Part shown: one piece after another, positions 10,041 through 22,026 of the stretch
Layout of the letters: every line of letters starts with the position of its first letter
How positions within the stretch are numbered: the first letter of the stretch is position 1
From: Mytilisepta virgata
Lineage: Eukaryota > Mollusca > Bivalvia > Mytilida > Mytilidae
Assembly: GCA_028015205.1 (NCBI GenBank)
Contig: CM051516.1
Span: forward strand, 38,702,230 to 38,766,229
Reading direction: 5' to 3'
Length of the DNA: 64,000 nt
Position numbers and translations under genes: made by a program
The notes under the pieces: model-generated
Told to the model about the DNA's origin: nothing
Databases searched by the model: none
Seen by the model: only the letters and a program-made list of their open reading frames with translations

Positions 10041-12300
10041 CTGAAAATCTCTGTCCTCTCCGTAAATATTTCATTACAGCCAATGACTAAAGATAGAATG
10101 GGTCAGAGGCACCGTTCTTTTATTGCTCTCTCCACTGACAGTTGGTTTAAGAACTAAGTGACCATAATACATTTTTTTTTTATATTACATACTAATGGCA
10201 CATTTGAAGAAATTAGAAAACGGTTTTATACATGTATCACATCGTCATACACAAGGTCAAATAGTAATAAAGGTCTTGTGCAAAGCTTAATTAAATACAT
10301 TGTGTATGTAAAAATAAAGAAGGAATACATTTTGTGTTACAGAAAATAATAATTTGAGACCAATGAAAATCATTCTAAACCAGCTTTTTAGGAGAAAACT
10401 AATGATTTACGACTGAGGATATCGTGTATTATTGCATGAAGAAACATGACTAGTATTTAATCCTTTTCTTCAATGTTTGAAATTTATTTCTACAAGCACG
10501 CAAATAATGTGACCATTTTCTGACATTACTGTGATATTCTATTTTTCACCAGGATTGTTTTGTAATTGATATAACGTCATATTTTATGTAGCTGTGGTGA
10601 TACTTCGATCTAAAGTGAATGGCGCCAACATCCTTTTCTTTATTACATTTATTAAATACATAATTGGTCATTTCAATTTAACCTGGATCGATTCATAGTA
10701 ACTTTGCTGTAATTATCGCAGAAAATTGTTTGCTAGTTGAAAACCTTCGTCTGCATGTATTTAAAAAATGTCTATTAGAACTGACAGTCGTTATTAGATA
10801 TACTCTTCAGTGTCCATTGTTTACCGACATACTTATTTAAAAATCAAGTGTTTTGACAATATTTAATTTTATAATGAAAGTTTAAGAATAACCCATCTTG
10901 TTTATTTTTCATGTTACAATTGTTGAGGTTACGATGGTGTGATGTTGGTAGGGAATTAAAATGTTCCTTCCAGGAGGCCTAAACTGCCATTTGGTCTATG
11001 TAAATTAGAATTATATCGTTTACAATAAGATTTTTGACAGGCTGAGTTATTTCTTTTCTTTAATAATAAATTCAATCGAACCAATATATTATTAATACTT
11101 TTTTTCGAGTATAGAATTACGTAACGAGGAATTTGATCCAATATTTAAAATATCTCTACAAAGAAATACCCGATAGAGTACTCGTAGGCTTGAAATTTAT
11201 GTTAACCCCAAAGTCATATATATATACGAATCGTCGATTTAAACTTAGAAGTAAAATATCAAATGTAAGTCAATACAAGTTTCTACAAAGACTATAAGTT
11301 AAAAGCGAAAAGGATGGTTCATGTACATGAGACACATACCATCTGTGTAGTTTACCAGGCTACATTATGCTATTCTTAAGTTCCCGGTTTGAATCAACAA
11401 TAGCTTACCGTAAACCTGTTTGCTTTTAAATCTCTCTCATACATATGTACCCAGTCTTTGATTTTGAATTTGCTGTTAATAAGAAAGGGAGAAAATCAAT
11501 TTCTGAACGCATGTGGTACAGCAAGTTTTGTATTTGGTACCTAGTTTAAATGTTGTGTTCCGTCATGTTGAACATCTATGGTGTATTATACCTTCTTTTT
11601 GTTCAACAGCATATTTGGCCAACTGGTAGTCAACTTTTAAAACAAATAATTGGGAACCCAATTTTTCATTCCCATAAGAAACGGAAACGAAACAAGCACA
11701 GCCCTTTCAGTTTCTGTTGAATATTTAGTCGATGAATACTTAAAGATGGAAAGACTTTTTGCGTTTTATGCATCTAAGATAACATGAAATAAAGGATGCA
11801 AAATATTTACGTAAGTACACTTTCAAAACCGACGAAGGATATTTTAAGACAGAACTGTGCGATAAATATGATTACCTTTATTTCTTATTGTTAATTTTCC
11901 GTTCTTTACACGAGATCTTTTGTAGATTGCGTGTAAATTTCTCAGCTTATGCTCAATGATACCTAAGTTTGCGATGACTTCCTAGACAGGAATATTGTCG
12001 TCAACCAGGATTCTATCAGGAATATACTGTTAGCATCTTGGCGGGAATTTTACGGAATCGATTAATCGCTAAAAGGTACAAATATCAAAAATTAATGTCG
12101 GAATTGAACCCACCTCTAATAATTGGACACTATGACAGATGGCGTACCTTTAGCAGGAAGTACGCGTAGTTATCCTTTCAGATACCAAAGAAATTCGTGT
12201 TTTCCAATATTTTTATGTTTTCAGTGTTAGTTTTTTTTTTTTTTTTTTTTTGGCTGACTTTATACATGAATTAATAAATTTGTATTTCTGGATTTTTATA
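10041..12300. other. Non-coding, no recognised feature
   Basis: I see nothing except a T21 run at 12231-12251. Confidence 0.4.
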
Positions 12301-12314
12301 TCCCATTGAAGAAT

Positions 12315-12700
12315 AATAAACAGCAAAATGTCAACAACGACATATCAATCACTCGACAGACAGAACCCCGGACAAACAATTAACAGTAAAAGAGCACAAA
12401 ACACAAACATGAACACAACAGAGAGTCAGGATAGTCTGACTTGGTACAGACACTAAATAGTGGTGCGGTTAAACCATTTTTATAGGAACCCAAACCTCCC
12501 CCTGATTTATTCTGACACTCTGGTGTATAAAACATATAATAAAAGCCGAAACACTATGATTACGAACAAGCTGACTACTTGCTAGTACTGAAAAAAATGG
12601 TAGGTCGGTACATAATTTAGATAGAAGGGTCAGAATGTGCTCATTTTAACTACAATGTATAAAACTAGTTGCTCTAATAGCTTCTGGTCGGATACTGTCG
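12315..12700 (+). repeat. Dispersed repeat (AAAGAGCACAAAACACAAA family)
   Basis: It shares ordered phrases with 46605-46890, 50815-51000 and 53500-53700: GTCAACAACGACATA, GAACCCCGGACAAA, AAAGAGCACAAAACACAAA, CTGGTGTATAAAA and GGTACATAA. The copy reaches to within about 20 bp of the ATG of the signal-peptide exon at 12714. Confidence 0.6.
12658..12664 (+). promoter_or_regulatory. TATA box before the signal-peptide exon
   Basis: TATAAAA stands 50 bp upstream of the ATG at 12714, a fitting distance for a start site near 12690 and a short leader. It lies inside a dispersed repeat, so the promoter may be repeat-derived. Confidence 0.35.
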
Positions 12701-12713
12701 CTCTATTGTTAAA

Positions 12714-12795
12714 ATGAAAATGTATTTCTTATGGATTTTTCAATGTGTTTTCTTGTCCACTGCTTTGACAATTTATCTCTTCTTTTTTTCTAAAG
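12714..12795 (+). CDS. Candidate first coding exon encoding a signal peptide
   Basis: The ATG has A at -3. It opens a 27-codon frame that starts MKMYFLWIFQCVFLSTALTI and stays hydrophobic to FFFSK, a typical signal peptide. The exon ends AAAG followed by GTAGGT, an acceptable donor, leaving the reading frame in phase 1, which is usual after signal-peptide exons. A matching phase-1 acceptor with a 21-nt micro-exon is found at 20179. The gene would encode a secreted or membrane protein that I cannot identify. The call rests on frame, hydrophobicity and splice motif only. It may instead be a short ORF in AT-rich DNA. Confidence 0.4.
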
Positions 12796-12799
12796 GTAG

Positions 12800-13527
12800 G
12801 TAAACACAATTATCTATATACTTTTAATCCTGTCATATGATTTCTGTTTCTAGTGTACTGTTACTCAATTTAAGACGTTTAATATGTCAATACTAGTTTC
12901 CTATTACACTGTCAAGAAGTAGCCTTATATTTCATTAGTAATTCTTATTGTTACTTGACATAAATTAAATTCACATTTAAAGTTTTATTCAAAGAGTGTA
13001 AATGCATCGATTCATATTGAATGTTATATATTATAATTCGAATATTTGTGCATTTAATTTAAACATGTATTTTTGATGATAAGCATGTTAAGTGCAGACT
13101 TGAAAAGAACCTAATGTAATAAAAATTCCACTTGAAAATTGGAATTAAAAAGGTTTTCAAATATACAAAATTGAAATTTGAGATCAAATTTAATTAGATT
13201 CACTATTGATGTCTGTCATTTTGGATAATATAATTCCTTTAAAATTCGAATTGAAATTAATCGCTTTATTATCGTAGCTTCATTAGTTATATATACCAAT
13301 ACACACACATTATGGACTCTATCATGGGAGTAACGTGAAGTTTAAGAGCTATGTTTGCTTTCATTGCTTTATACTGATAGACAAAGACACTCCAGAATGA
13401 GTAGTCTACCCAGAGGTTTAGGCGGGAGGGAGTGTTTTGATGGCATAACACTTTTTTTCACATCTGTCTAAACATTTTTGCTTGATCCAATAATATAAAA
13501 ACTAAAAAAATCCTACCAAATTTGAGT
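12800..13527. other. Non-coding (putative intron)
   Basis: I see nothing recognisable. It would be intronic if the signal-peptide exon upstream is real. Confidence 0.35.
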
Positions 13528-13544
13528 GGGGGGGGGGGGGGGGG
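13528..13544 (+). repeat. G17 homopolymer
   Basis: This is an uninterrupted run of 17 G. Confidence 0.95.
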
Positions 13545-13564
13545 CACTCATTATTTGTATATAT

Positions 13565-13772
13565 TTACACATAAGAAGTTTTTTTGCAACAATAAAATTT
13601 GATAAAATAAGATCAAATACCTTGATACATAGGACATTTTAAAATGAAATTCATCTCGTCTTCAATATCATCATTACAAACATTACCATTCTTCTAGAAA
13701 TTGTAGAGAAACTACCAAGTTCTATATCTAAATTATGATTACCGAGTCTCGAACCCTTCTTCTGTTACCGTG
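13565..13772 (-). pseudogene. LINE reverse-transcriptase protein, C-terminal fragment
   Basis: On the minus strand two overlapping frames give SRLGNHNLDIELGSFST and then, after a -1/+1 shift, NVCNDDIEDEMNFILKCP followed by MYQGI, stop, SYFIKFYC. This order (HNL.IE.G, C..C, EDE.HF.L.CP.Y) is the familiar C-terminal Cys/His region that follows the RT domain in many metazoan LINE proteins. Frameshifts and stops make it a relic. It shares nucleotide similarity with 19210-19430 along its whole length. Confidence 0.7.
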
Positions 13773-13799
13773 AAGAACAGGAATGGATCTTTTATAGCG

Positions 13800-15799
13800 T
13801 ATAATTTCATACATAAATATATGTGTCTCTGCATTTTAATAACTACCACTTAAAATGCACTTCTCTAAAGCGACGAGTTCTTCGATAAAAATGCTGTTGA
13901 ATACACGAGGAAATGGAAACGCAGCAAAAAACCCCGCAAAACTGTAATTTTCTTAAAAACTGAAAATAAATAACCGGATATACATTCAAGAAACACTTAT
14001 AGTATACATCAAAGAAATTCATATTACCCTAATACCAGACATGTCAATCTGTCTTTTATACATTGTCCGAAAAACTCTGTCCAATCAAAGACTTACGTCC
14101 ACTATCAGACACTTTCATTGGACACTTATGTCAAGTAAAAAGAGAAAAACAGAAACAGGACTAAGCCGGTGTTAAAATAAGATGGCCCAAAAAACGCGAT
14201 ACACTGAAGTGCAAAAACAGATTTGGTCAATGTACAGAAGCAACTAAGCCCTGCAATAGTGATACATGGGATCTAACATCTCATTCCGAAATATAATGTG
14301 TATATGTATATTATGTTCCTTCTTTTTATTTGGCAAACATTTTTATGAATGGCTTGTTGAATAATTTGGTCACTAAACGTGCAATATCTTTCTTCTACAT
14401 AGCTCTGTTCTAAAATGTTTCTTGGCTCTACCATTTTAGTTATTCCGCCTTTTTAATTGTCAACAGTTTGGGTTAATATTTTGACATTCAACATTTAAAG
14501 TAACGGACAATTTTAATGAGTCAGTATACATATCTTGCACATCCACATAAAATGACCTCATACTGTTTAATATTTCTTACATATATGTAGACTATGATAT
14601 GTTAATCAGGATCATCCTGAACATGATCCCAATACCAAATGTTTTGGTGCCAGTTGTTAAGCGTTTTCCAGATTAATCTTCAGCTATTACCCTCTAGACC
14701 AAACCTTTGGGATCTAAACATTGTGCAAAAGAGCAAAATTGAACGTTGTTTATAATTTCCAACACATGCTTTGTGGCCACACCGCATAACAAGCTTAAAT
14801 TGCGACATATAAAAACGTTTTGAAAAAAATATAACCGAAATCACAAAATGTCAGAAATAGCTACCGACATAAACTATGGCGGGGTTAATCTAGTTTATGT
14901 AGTTTAGCGAGTTCTGAACCCATCTTCTTTGCACATGAAATAGTGGCAGGACAAAAAAAAGATACAAATGGTTGAAAACTGTAAATAAATGTAAGTAACG
15001 GAATTAGTTTGACACTTTAAAAGAAAGACAAATAAATTTGACAACACCTAAAATGATGAATTTTCTCCCTTCATTGACAGAAACGAAAGTTGCTAAATCC
15101 ACTCATTAAAACACCGCACTGGTCAACTTTAAATTCAAAATTTTACTTGCTGAAAATTTAGAACGTATGTTTCTAAAACTCATGTTAAGATTTAAGCAAC
15201 GAATATACATGTAGTTACAATGGTATCACCCCAGTAGTCATGTTATTATAGCTCAAATACTAAATTGTGCGTATAGGTCTTTAAATTTATTACCAGTATG
15301 GTTATTTAAGAAAAGTATATATATGTGCAATAGTTAAACATAGATGCATTCCATATATTTTGAGTCAATTAAGATTATGTCGCTTACGGCATTGATAAAA
15401 AGTTATAAAAACACCACATGGGTCTACTGTTATTTACATTTTAATAACCTTATTAATACATTAATTTTCTGTTTTAATTCTATACTGTGTGCTTGCTTGG
15501 GGGTGACAAAGGTCTGATAAAGGTTTTCATCGAATTATAATTACGTCTTAAGAATTTAATTATTTTACATTCTGAGAGTTTTTATGTCATATAACTTCAA
15601 ACACATTGTCATGCATATATTCTACGGAATTCCTTATCTTTGATTCCACAAAACGCAGGTTTCAATAATGGGTAAATTAAGATAAATAAAAAATAAACTG
15701 ACTACTGGTTCCTTACTTGGAAGTTGAGAACTGGCGTATATACATGTATATATTGTTAAGTGTCAAAATTTAAGAGTCGCTTATGCAAATGTAAGCATA
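13800..15799. other. Non-coding, no recognised feature
   Basis: I see nothing I can name. Confidence 0.4.
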
Positions 15800-17554
15800 T
15801 AAGCTCAGTGACAGTGGAACAACATCCAATAGGGTTGAATACATCCAGGCTCAGTTTCAATAGCACAACATCCCATAGTATTGAGCATGAGAAGGATTGA
15901 TTACATCTAGGCTCAATTTCAATAGCACAGCATCCCATAGTATTGAGCATGGGAATTATTGATGACATACGGGCTCCATGTCAGTAGCACAACATCCCAT
16001 AGTATTGAAATATGAAGGATTGATTACATCTAGGCTTAGTAACAGTAGCACAACATCCCATGGTATTGGACATGGGAATGATTGATTAGATCTAGGTCCA
16101 GTGTCAGTGGGACAACATCCCATTGTATTGAACATGGGAAGGGTTGATTACTTTTAGGCTCAGTCTCAGTAGCACAACATCCCATAGTATTGAACCTGGG
16201 AATGATTGATAACACCTAGGCTCAGTGACAGTGGGACAACATCCCATAGTGTTGAACATGGGAATAATTGATTACATTTAGGCTCTGTGTCAGTAGTAGC
16301 ACAACATCCCATAGTATTGAACATGGGAATGATTGACTACATCTAGGCTCAGTGAAAGTAGCACAACATCCCGTAGTATTGAATATTCGAAGGATTGATA
16401 ACACCTCAGCTCAGTGACAGTGGGACAACATCCCATGGGATTGAACATGAAAAGGATTTATTACATCTAGGCACAGTGTCAGTAGCACTAGAACCCATAG
16501 TATTGAACATGGGAAGGGTTGATTACATTTAAGCTCCGTGTCAGTAGTAGCATAACATCCCATAGTATTGAACACGGGAATGATTGATTACATTTAGGCC
16601 CAGTGTCAGTAGCACAACATCCTGTAGTATTGAATATGGGAGAGATTGATAACATGTAGGCTAAGTGTCAGTAGGACAACATCCAATAGGGTTGATTACA
16701 TCCAGACTCAGTTTCAACAGCATAACATCCCATAGTAGTGAGCATGTGAAGGATAAATTACATCAAGGCTCAATTTCAATAGCACAACTTCCTATAGTAT
16801 TGAACTTTTGAAGGATTGATTACACCTAGGCTCAGTAACAGTATCACAACATTCCATGGGACTGATTGATTATTTGAAGGATTGAGTACACCTAGGCTCA
16901 GTAACAGTATCACAACATCCCATGGGACTGATTGATTAGATGTAGGTCCAGTGTCGGTGGAACAACATCTCATCGTATTGAACACGGGAAGGATTGATTA
17001 CATTGAGGCTCAGGGTCAGTAGCACAACATCCCATGGTATTGAACATGGGAATGATTGATTACATTTAGGCTCAGTGACAGTAGCACAACATCCCATAGT
17101 ATTGAACATGGGAAGGATTTATTACATTTAGGTTCAGGGTCAGTAGCATAGTATTGAACATGGGAATGATTGATTAAATTTAGGCTCAGTGTCAGTAGCA
17201 CAACATCCCATAGTATTGAACAGGGGAATGATTGATTACATCTAGGCTCAGTGACAGTAGCACAACATCCTGTAGTATTGACTATTGGAAGGATGATAAC
17301 ACCTCAGCTCAGTGACAGTGGGACAACATCCCGTGGGATTGAACATGGGAATGATTGATTACATTTAGGCTCAGTGACAGTGAACAACATCCCATGAGAT
17401 TGAACATGAAAAGGATTGATTACATCTAGGCACAGTGTCAGTAGCACAACAACCCATAGTATTGAACATGGGAATGATTGATTACATTTAGGCTCAGTGA
17501 CAGTGGGACAACATCCTATGGGATTGAACGTAGAAAGGATTGATTACATCTAGG
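15800..17554 (+). repeat. Minisatellite, ~62-bp unit, ~28 copies
   Basis: The unit reads roughly TAGGCTCAGTGTCAGTAGCA, CAACATCCCATAGTATTGAA, CATGGGAATGATTGATTACA. Successive CAACATCC landmarks fall at 15866, 15928, 15990, 16051, 16113, 16175, 16237 and 16302, so the period is 62 bp; one step of 46 and some of 61 or 65 reflect indels. Each unit contains ATCCCAT...ATGGGAAT, an inverted repeat able to form a 6-bp stem with a 10-nt loop. Variants (GGGACAACATCC against AGCACAACATCC, GATTACATCT against GATAACACCT) are interspersed. Open frames of 60-70 codons on the minus strand are by-products of the repetition. Confidence 0.95.
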
Positions 17555-18803
17555 TGGTTGTCGTTCGGTCTTCAACGTAAAGTAATTACACGGCAAGCAC
17601 CACACGGCCCCGATGCTAACTACTGAAAAACAGGTAGTCTAGAAACTGGCCCATATGAAAATGTAAACTGTACATCATAATTACCGGTTAACAGATCTCA
17701 ATACGCTGCATTAATAGTTGTGCCTAATTTGAGATATCATACACGTATATATTTAGCGGATATAAATAGGTATTTGTTTTTACATCTTTCCATTCTACTT
17801 CTTCTATTGTGTCAGTAATGAAATAGCAAAAAATGCCAACGAACAAAATACATCAAAAAGATATTCAAGACCATCATTATTAAATGTTCAACAGGCTAAT
17901 ATCCGTACTTTATAAACCTGATCCGTTTTAAAATCCTAAATTTAAACAATAATAAAATTATAACTGGTTTTTAAGTCTTCTTATCCCTTTAACCACAATA
18001 GAATAAAACTAACACGAACTTTTGAACGCCCAGTTTAACACAGTCTTATGTAAGAATCGGTATTTTTTCTATATCTAGTGAATAGAAATTTTATTAAACT
18101 TATCTTTTAAAATTAAAGAACGAGTTTTAATATTATCAGTTTACCTAATAAACTTCAAATTACCTATAGATAAAAGACGGATGTGTAGTTAAAATGCAAT
18201 ATAAATTTGTCATAAGTAACATAGGACACAAAAAGCAAGTAATTTGTGCTTTTGTGGCTGATCTTTATGTTTATTATCGTGAAGGTTGCTGAAAGGTCTT
18301 TGACCATATAAGCCAAAGCATCACTCCTTACAGCAAGACAAAAAATGGCCACTAGTGTCCATTTTAAAATTGGCACTGTTTTCCAGCCTCTGTCATCGAC
18401 AACCGCTATATACAAAGGACTCTTAATTTTTACACAAGCGTGGGTGTATCAATAAATCAGAACATAATAAAGTATATTTTCATACCCTTTCCCTCTAACA
18501 GTAAGACTTGTCCAATTGACACCGTAATAAAAAGGGTCAAAATCAATTTAACAATAAAGTTATAAGTACTGTTAAATTGCTTTAGTAGTATCCGATTACT
18601 TCGTCATATCCATTTTATCCTTGGCTAATTTACAATACTGAAAATTTATTACTTTAAAGTATAGATGATAGATAAGTAAGCATTTACTAAGATCTTTCCT
18701 TTAAGGTTTTATATTTATTAACAATTTTGTAAATCCATTTAAATGGAAGAAATGTATATTAACATTTAACACCATATTTGATTTTACATACAGTATAGAG
18801 AAC
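17555..18803. other. Non-coding
   Basis: A minus-strand frame of 83 codons (18164-18415) lacks splice sites and is not called. Confidence 0.4.
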
Positions 18804-18824
18804 GGGGGGGGGGGGGGGGGGGGG
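18804..18824 (+). repeat. G21 homopolymer
   Basis: This is an uninterrupted run of 21 G. It is followed by short CCCGAAATTATCC-type repeats to about 18965. Confidence 0.95.
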
Positions 18825-19209
18825 AGGTGTAACTTGATAATTTTATGACGGGGGTGAGTCGGTGAACTTGAAACTCCTACTCGAAATTATCCGTGTTATA
18901 TCGAATTTGTGACCCGAAAATATCCACGAAAGCTAATATTACATACCCGAAATTATCCAAAAATAATAAAAGGCAGTTATTATGATGGGACATATTTATA
19001 CATTTAACATTTATATTGAAAAGTTTATTATGATATCAAAATAGATATACCTGAATTCTCCTCAGTGCTTTATAAAAATCTGCAGAAATTTTTAAATGCA
19101 CTATGAGAAGAAATAGTGATACATATTATAATAAGTTAAACCTTAATTTTTGTGTTCGATATATAAATTTACCTAAAACAGCTCTTTCATTATATCTGTA
19201 CTAATTAGT

Positions 19210-19525
19210 TGTATATATTTATACATAGGAGGTTTTTTTCAACAATAAAATTTGATAAAATAAGATCAAATACCTTGATACATTGGACAATTTAAAACGA
19301 AAAGCATATCATCATTACAAAAATTACCATTCTTCTAGAAATTGTAGAGAAACTACCATATTCTTTAGCTAATTTATGACTACAAAGTCTCATTTTATTA
19401 ATGCATGTTTTATAGATATCAGGTTTATTTAAATAATACTGGAAACAAATATTTTGAGCCTTATATCGATAGCTAGAACATTTAACAGAAATAACTAATT
19501 TACTGTCAAGATCCTGTTTCAAACA
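19210..19525 (-). pseudogene. LINE reverse-transcriptase protein, C-terminal fragment
   Basis: The minus-strand frame from 19522 reads YKTCINKMRLCSHKLAKEYG and SFSTISRRM, then shifts frame to NDDMLFVLNCPMYQGI, stop, SYFIKFYC. It is the same C-terminal region as the relic at 13.6 kb and extends further upstream (RYKAQNICFQYYLNKPDIYK). A frameshift between the HKLA.E.G and CP.Y parts and an in-frame stop show that it is dead. Confidence 0.72.
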
Positions 19526-19529
19526 TCAA

Positions 19530-20178
19530 ACAAACGCTGTTTAATTATCAAATAAAAACATTGGAAAATTGACTCTCAGAACAATAGCTCTGATTATACC
19601 TAATACCACCTAGACCTATCCTAAACAGTTCTATCTTTTTATTTCATTTAAGCAATTCATCTGTTTTGTAAATCATCAAATACAAAAGTATAGCAGTTTT
19701 TTTTTCAAAATACAGTTTTTGGTATTTAATAATTGAAAACCAGTATTGTTTTAAAAATGTATAACAACTTATTACGATGAAAGATGAGTATTTTGTTCTG
19801 TGTTTATAAAATAATTTTGTAGTTCGTTAGTGAAAGCGGAAGCCCAGTGTTGAAATGCGAAAACATGAAAGGAATACAAGCCGTTCCAGAACACGCTATC
19901 ACTTTTATACTTAAATAGAAAAAAAAAGTTTATAGATAAATTCTATTATTCCACTATGTAAATCTAGTAATGAGATCATTTGGTTGGTCTAGAGCAGCCC
20001 ATGTGACATGTAACAAATCATCGTGTCACCCTCTCAATTTTTTTAACACTAATGTTACAAATCAACAGCCGAAGTAAAAGTAAATGTGAAACATTTCCAT
20101 GTGTTATTCATGTTATTCCATTATTATTTATTTTTCATAAAATTTGTTCTTGTTGAAATATAAATGTTTTCCTTTCAG
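19530..20178. other. Non-coding (putative intron)
   Basis: I see nothing recognisable except the pyrimidine tract leading to the acceptor at 20177-20178. Confidence 0.35.
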
Positions 20179-20199
20179 AAATTACACTAGGGAAAATGG
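20179..20199 (+). CDS. Candidate 21-nt micro-exon
   Basis: TGTTTTCCTTTCAG gives a strong acceptor, and 21 nt later GG followed by GTAAGC is a strong donor. Joined to the phase-1 end of the exon at 12714-12795, it reads EITLGKM with one base left over (phase 1 to 1), so it keeps the frame open. The length, the two consensus splice sites and the phase match support it. The 7.4-kb intron and lack of any homology evidence keep the call tentative. Confidence 0.35.
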
Positions 20200-20290
20200 G
20201 TAAGCCCTCGGGAAACATGACTTTACTCGAGTGAACAAATCTTCATATTTCACTAATGCAAGGGACATAAATGTATATTATCTTCAAGGA

Positions 20291-20637
20291 TGGATGGATG
20301 AATTATTGTTTAACGTCCAGTGGCAACCAGGTGCATATCAGGACGAGAACATGTTGATATGATCCCTGCTTTGTACTAGACCGACACGCTAAGTCGGATT
20401 TTTAACGTGCTAGCTCACGAGGTAACTGTCCGCAGGAAGACATATCACCTCATGCACTCGGACACATTATACTGACTCCGAGCCGACCAGTCTTTGCTCT
20501 TACTCCTAGATGCCGCGTGCTTGGCGGAGAAGCAGCAAATACCAATTTTAATGTCTTTGGTTTGACCCGGCCGGGGATCGAACCCGCGACCTTCCGAACT
20601 CGGGGCGAGCACACTACCACGAGACCACCGAGGCGGT
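20291..20637 (-). mobile_element. tRNA-derived SINE, full length, with 13-bp target duplication
   Basis: Read on the minus strand the head resembles a tRNA: GCCTCGGTGGTCTCGTGGTA (A-box region), then GCGGGTTCGATCCCC (B box). The body ends in GGACGTTAAACAAT and an (ATCC)n tail. The element is flanked by a perfect direct repeat, TTATCTTCAAGGA, at 20278-20290 and 20638-20650, the hallmark of LINE-driven retrotransposition. A second full copy is at 49588-49935. Two unbroken frames across it are shadows, not genes. Confidence 0.93.
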
Positions 20638-20883
20638 TTATCTTCAAGGAACATCACTTATTAAAACAGTACGTCACTTTTCTGAAAGTATGTTTACAAC
20701 CAACACCTATTTTCTTCATACCTTTCATTAATCAAAGTTAACAAAACTTCATCTTGATTACTAATGATTCTGAATAGGTCTAGCTCCTTCGATGTTCAGA
20801 AAAGTTTTTCATTAGTAAAAAGTATTTGAAAAAGTGTTCTATCTTACGCTGTGAAATGCAACATAAGCACGGCAGCTACATTA

Positions 20884-21072
20884 TGGGAATTAAAGCGTTC
20901 ATTATAGTAATGAAGGTTATTTTGAAGGAATTCATAAATGTGTAAACTCAGGCAATTCACTCACAAACTAAATAAAGTCCGAAGGATTTTATGTAAAGTT
21001 TGTGAGTGATAAGCCTGAGTTTACACATTGATAAATTCCATAAAAATAACCTTTACTACTTATAATTCCAAA
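20884..21072. repeat. Foldback element (MITE-like), ~62-bp arms
   Basis: The left arm (about 20906-20967, AATGTGTAAACTCAGGC core) is the inverted copy of the right arm (about 21001-21055). A 28-nt centre contains CCGAAGGATTTTATG. A weaker match extends to GGAATTA at both outer edges. A one-armed relative lies at 36455-36560. Confidence 0.85.
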
Positions 21073-21469
21073 GTAATGCTGAAATAAGACGTTTTCCATT
21101 TGAAATTAGCATTATCCTCGTGCACTATATTGTATACGTTCGTATTCATACGCATGACGTCATGAAAGTATTACGTTATAAACTTTTTACCGGAAGTTTC
21201 TGTTAGCCAATGAAATTACTGCATTTGATGTTTCGAAAACAACTTTGGAATTATCTATAGTTAAAAGGCTTCTTTAAAATCGTTGACCTAAATCATCTTG
21301 ATCACCAATGATTCTTTAAGCGACTGATGTACTTCTTTTCATAACATGTATTTATTATTTGAAATGGTATTTCATTATTCATAATTGAACTATTTCATAA
21401 TTCATTATCCATAACTTATTTTGAATTTAAACAAAGGATGAGAAAGTAAAAAAAATAGGCATACTTCAG

Positions 21470-21725
21470 CTCTTAGTTACAGCGTTGCAATTGATTATCG
21501 TAAGAATGTAGGCAAAAGAATACCGAAGCTACAAAACAGTGGGATAGGTCCGTCATTTCGAAATCCAAAGAAAAAGACAAAGTCATGATAATGGAACATA
21601 ACAAAAAAACAAAAAAAAAATAACACATGGATACATGTATAAGTAATAAAAAACATACAATAAAGTAATCAAAACTAGAACAAAGACAGCACAAGAACTA
21701 AAGCACTAGCAATATGAGGACCAAG
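21470..21725. repeat. Dispersed repeat, copy 1 (partner at 33.36-33.6 kb)
   Basis: It shares CAAAACAGTGGGA(T/A)A(G/A)GTCC, TCGAAATCCAA(A/G)GAAAA, ATAATGGAAC(A/G)TAACAAA, AACTAGAACAA and ACTAAAGC(A/G)CTAGCA, in the same order and orientation, with 33360-33590. It is non-coding as far as I can see. Confidence 0.65.
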
Positions 21726-22026
21726 TCGGTTTCAACAAATATATATTAAATAATAAGGACAGGTCCGGTATCCAAAATAAAATGTTATATTGCAAAGTTT
21801 ACAATTTCACATACTGAAGAGTAGAAATTTATTTTGAACGACTGATGCCCTTGGCGTACGTATAATAGTTTAATTTTATGAATAAAAATTCATATCAAAT
21901 AAAACGAAGTCGGGTATTGGTTCTTTCATATCACTTTTTAGGTCATAGTATGAAGGCTTGGTTTGTAATAATGTAAATGTATTCACAGGACACAGAAATG
22001 ACTTGCCATAAATGTTTCTTTTGTAG

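Noticed and set aside
15756..17201. Minus-strand frames of 60-70 codons in the minisatellite
   Set aside because: They are created by translation of the 62-bp unit in rotating frames; 62 is not a multiple of three, so no stable protein repeat results.
20560..20637. A tRNA gene (GGTTCGATCC B box and tRNA-like head)
   Set aside because: The arms do not close into a cloverleaf acceptor and the same sequence forms the head of a repeated 347-bp element with an (ATCC)n tail; it is a SINE promoter, not a tRNA gene.
20445..20741. Three overlapping 65-74-codon frames around 20.5 kb, and similar ones at 49.6 kb
   Set aside because: They lie inside tRNA-derived SINEs and disappear once the SINE is recognised.
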